From Bin5 sp022827195 (GTDB taxonomy: Bacteria > Chloroflexota > Anaerolineae > Caldilineales > Caldilineaceae), in contig OZ242331.1 of NCBI GenBank assembly GCA_965208275.1, positions 4,960,001-5,024,000 of the forward strand: a DNA stretch of 64,000 nucleotides. The letters are read 5' to 3'. A program made the position numbers and the translations under genes. The number at the start of each line of letters is the position of its first letter. The first letter of the stretch is position 1. Shown here in pieces: positions 62,189-64,000 of the stretch. The notes under the pieces are model-generated. The model worked only from the letters and a program-made list of their open reading frames with translations. It made no database searches and had not been told where the DNA came from.

Positions 62189-62585
62189 ATATCTGGTGAT
62201 CGGCGGCTATGCTTTGATCCAGTATACCGAACCTCGCTATACAAAGGACCTCGACCTTTGGATCAGCACGGAAATACAGAATGCCCAGGCGGTGTTTGAG
62301 GCCCTGCGCGAATTCGGCGCTCCTCTGTCGGGTTTGACCGTAAAGGATTTCACCGAAGAAGGCTATTTCTACCAAATGGGCGTCCCGCCAGTTAGGATAG
62401 ACCTGTTGATGGGCATACCTGGTCCTGAATTTGAGGAAGCATGGAAGCGCCGAACAGTGACCGATGTTGACGGACTGCTCGTGCCGTTCATCTCTCGGGA
62501 AGATTTGATCGCGGCAAAACTGGCGTCAGGCCGACCGCAAGACCTGGTCGACGCCCAAAGCCTTTCGGATACCGGCGAAAAGTAG
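62130..62585 (+). CDS. nucleotidyltransferase-fold protein (AbiEii/DUF6036-like)
   Basis: A 151-residue protein with the nucleotidyltransferase pattern GGYALIQYTEPRYTKDLDLW (Gly-Gly, Arg, Asp-x-Asp) near residues 25-45, then RIDLLMGIPGPEF and a C-terminal LIAAKLASGRPQDLVDAQSL. Proteins of this group act as toxins or modifying enzymes in two-gene systems. ATG 62130 is preferred to TTG 62127. Confidence 0.75.
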   Translation: MFANSDFSELLRIFNARNVKYLVIGGYALIQYTEPRYTKDLDLWISTEIQNAQAVFEALREFGAPLSGLTVKDFTEEGYFYQMGVPPVRIDLLMGIPGPEFEEAWKRRTVTDVDGLLVPFISREDLIAAKLASGRPQDLVDAQSLSDTGEK

Positions 62586-62655
62586 GCCTGTAGCTCCACG
62601 TTGCTCCTGAAGCGCCGCTGTACCTACGGACGCCGTCGCCTCGTTCAACACTCCT

Positions 62656-63549
62656 CTACCCAGCCAGTTCCGGCAGTACGGTCGCAGCGAAGAGAAACGA
62701 TCCCTCCACGCGTGGCAGGTCGGCGATGTTGACTGTGATGCGCCGCGCACCCTGCTCGACGATCCGCAGCAGCGCGTCGGTCACCTGTGCCGGCGTTCCG
62801 TCGATTGTGCCCTCGCCGGAAGGACGCACGTCCGGGTCGTCCTTGAGCCGCTGCAGTTCGCGCTCGTTGTCGGCGATCAGAACGCTGACGTGGGCGACCT
62901 GCAGGATCTCGTCATAGTCCCGCCCTACCGCGCGGCAATGCTCCTGCAGAACCGACTGCTTGTGGGCATAGGTCTCCACATCGGGGCAGACGTAGTTCCA
63001 CCAGTCGGCGTGCTCCGCCACCACCCGCAGCAGGTATTTCTCCCCACCGCCGCCGACCATGATCGGCGGGACGGGCTCCGGCTTCGGCTCGCAGTACGCG
63101 TTCTCCATGCGGTAATGTTTGCCGGCGAAGTTGACCGGCGTATCCGTCCACATCGCGCGCAGAATCTGGATCGCCTCGGCCAGCTGCTCGATGCGTACGC
63201 GCGCCCTGGGAAACGGCCAGCCGTAGCCCAGGTACTCCTCTTCGTTCCAGCCGGCCCCGATCCCGATCACGACACGTCCGCCGGAGTAGGCCTGGGCGGT
63301 CGCGGCCATCTTGGCCAGGTGGGCCGGGTTGCGAAAGCTGTTGCACAGCACGTCGTGGCCCACCAGCTTGTCCGGATAACGGGCCAGCGCATAGACTGCC
63401 GTTGTCCATCCCTCGCCCACAATGTGCCCGTTGTACTGCACGTGATCGGGGAACCAGAGCGAATCGAACGGGTGGATGATCTGGTCGAGATACGGGAAAA
63501 GTTCGGCTACGTGTCGGGACCAGGTGTTTAAGCCCACGGGAATACCCAT
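62656..63549 (-). CDS. LLM-class F420- or FMN-dependent oxidoreductase
   Basis: A 297-residue luciferase-like TIM-barrel oxidoreductase. Typical elements are DSLWFPDHVQ, LARYPDKLVGHDVLCNSFRN, GRVVIGIGAGWNEEEYLGYG and PPIMVGGGGEKYLLRVVAEH. The gene starts at ATG 63549, with AGGAGG 5 bases upstream. The frame extends 68 codons further but those are not family-like. The substrate is unknown. In actinobacteria and Chloroflexota such enzymes often use F420. Confidence 0.87.
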   Translation of the reverse strand: MGIPVGLNTWSRHVAELFPYLDQIIHPFDSLWFPDHVQYNGHIVGEGWTTAVYALARYPDKLVGHDVLCNSFRNPAHLAKMAATAQAYSGGRVVIGIGAGWNEEEYLGYGWPFPRARVRIEQLAEAIQILRAMWTDTPVNFAGKHYRMENAYCEPKPEPVPPIMVGGGGEKYLLRVVAEHADWWNYVCPDVETYAHKQSVLQEHCRAVGRDYDEILQVAHVSVLIADNERELQRLKDDPDVRPSGEGTIDGTPAQVTDALLRIVEQGARRITVNIADLPRVEGSFLFAATVLPELAG

Positions 63550-63803
63550 GCTGACCTCCTGAGTGGCGGCGCACACGACCCTCTGCAGGGAAACGGACGC
63601 GCGAGTCGCGGATGAACTGTTGGTTGGCGGAACCGGCGATGCCCTGCCGGCTTGCGTTTCGAAATCGATTCCTCCACAATCATACCAGAGGAGAGACAAA
63701 GATGCTCCAGCCTCGGCAAGTCGTCGCGGCTGAGCTATCTCCCCGGCTTTCACACTCTGCGGGCTTTACCCCGCACGGAGAATCGATAACAGGAGAGAAG
63801 CCG

Positions 63804-64000
63804 ATGGCTTTTGAAGTGTATGACTTTCGTGACGTTGACAAGAACGTGCTGGTTACGCCTGAGATCCGGGCGCGGCTCTATCACATGGCGCCGGGCCAGG
63901 TCGACCGCCGCCACAGCCACGATCTCGGCCACGAAATCTTTCTAATCCTGGAAGGCAGGGCCGAATTCATGATCGCCGGACATGTCGAAGTGCTGGAGCC
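63804..64000 (+). CDS. cupin-domain protein, truncated by the window end
   Basis: The first 65 residues of a cupin: MAFEVYDFRDVDKNVLVTPE then YHMAPGQVDRRHSHDLGHEI and FLILEGRAEFMIAGHVEVLE. His-x-His and the following Glu supply cupin motif 1. AGGAGAG precedes ATG 63804. The rest, including motif 2, lies beyond the window. Confidence 0.8.
   Translation, partial: MAFEVYDFRDVDKNVLVTPEIRARLYHMAPGQVDRRHSHDLGHEIFLILEGRAEFMIAGHVEVLE

Overview
The window looks like a high-GC chromosome segment from a Chloroflexota-type bacterium (Anaerolineae/Caldilineae-like is my best guess). The basis is gene content: a Liv-type ABC operon carrying its own acyl-CoA ligase, fused-gamma/alpha KorA with KorB, adjacent ctaA-ctaB, several enolase-superfamily sugar-acid dehydratases, phytanoyl-CoA dioxygenase, amidases, an F420-type LLM oxidoreductase and a GH106-like glycosidase. 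There is no rRNA or tRNA in the window, so the placement is inference.

Layout. 0.3-8.0 kb: minus-strand livG, acyl-CoA ligase, livH, livM, livK, livF, interrupted by a four-helix-bundle gene. 8.0-12.4 kb: VapBC, a decayed nuclease-like gene, a HAD phosphatase, a cold-shock gene with long leader, and a GH106-like glycosidase. 12.7-28.1 kb: a defence island with an ABC-type ATPase plus PIN-like pair, a type III-like Res/Mod system with a MntA/HepT toxin-antitoxin pair between its subunits, a RelE-domain/UvrD helicase fusion, an unknown gene of lower GC, a recently inserted ISAs1-type element with a perfect 10-bp target duplication, and HigB with a HigA-ImmA/IrrE antitoxin. 28.4-30.3 kb: heme A synthesis (ctaA, ctaB). 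30.3-31.4 kb: non-coding, repeat-rich. 31.4-40.8 kb: minus-strand cupin, oxidoreductase, a second four-helix-bundle gene, epimerase, CBS-korA-korB, amidase, and a thioredoxin-like lipoprotein with an in-frame TGA. 41-44.4 kb: amidohydrolase, amidase, phytanoyl-CoA dioxygenase. 44.6-50.6 kb: a zinc/manganese uptake locus with three tandem metal-binding lipoprotein genes (one dead), a Fur-family regulator, ATPase and permease. 50.7-52.8 kb: rnc and a threonine-synthase-like gene. 52.9-63.5 kb: sugar-acid catabolism (three enolase-superfamily genes, an unknown 684-residue protein, a TIM-barrel isomerase, an MFS exporter), a nucleotidyltransferase pair and an LLM oxidoreductase. A cupin runs off the end.

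Three signals stand out. First, the thioredoxin-like lipoprotein at 40207-40764 has TGA exactly where the first redox cysteine of the Cys-x-x-Cys motif belongs, followed 20 bases later by a perfect 7-bp hairpin with a GUU loop. This fits a selenocysteine codon with a bacterial SECIS element. Second, eleven strictly 7-bp-periodic tandem arrays sit between genes. Six minus-strand genes take their stop codon from inside an array, and both four-helix-bundle genes are bracketed by arrays. Third, the defence island is layered and mosaic: a TA pair inside a restriction-modification operon, and a methyltransferase whose central recognition region is much more AT-rich than its flanks.
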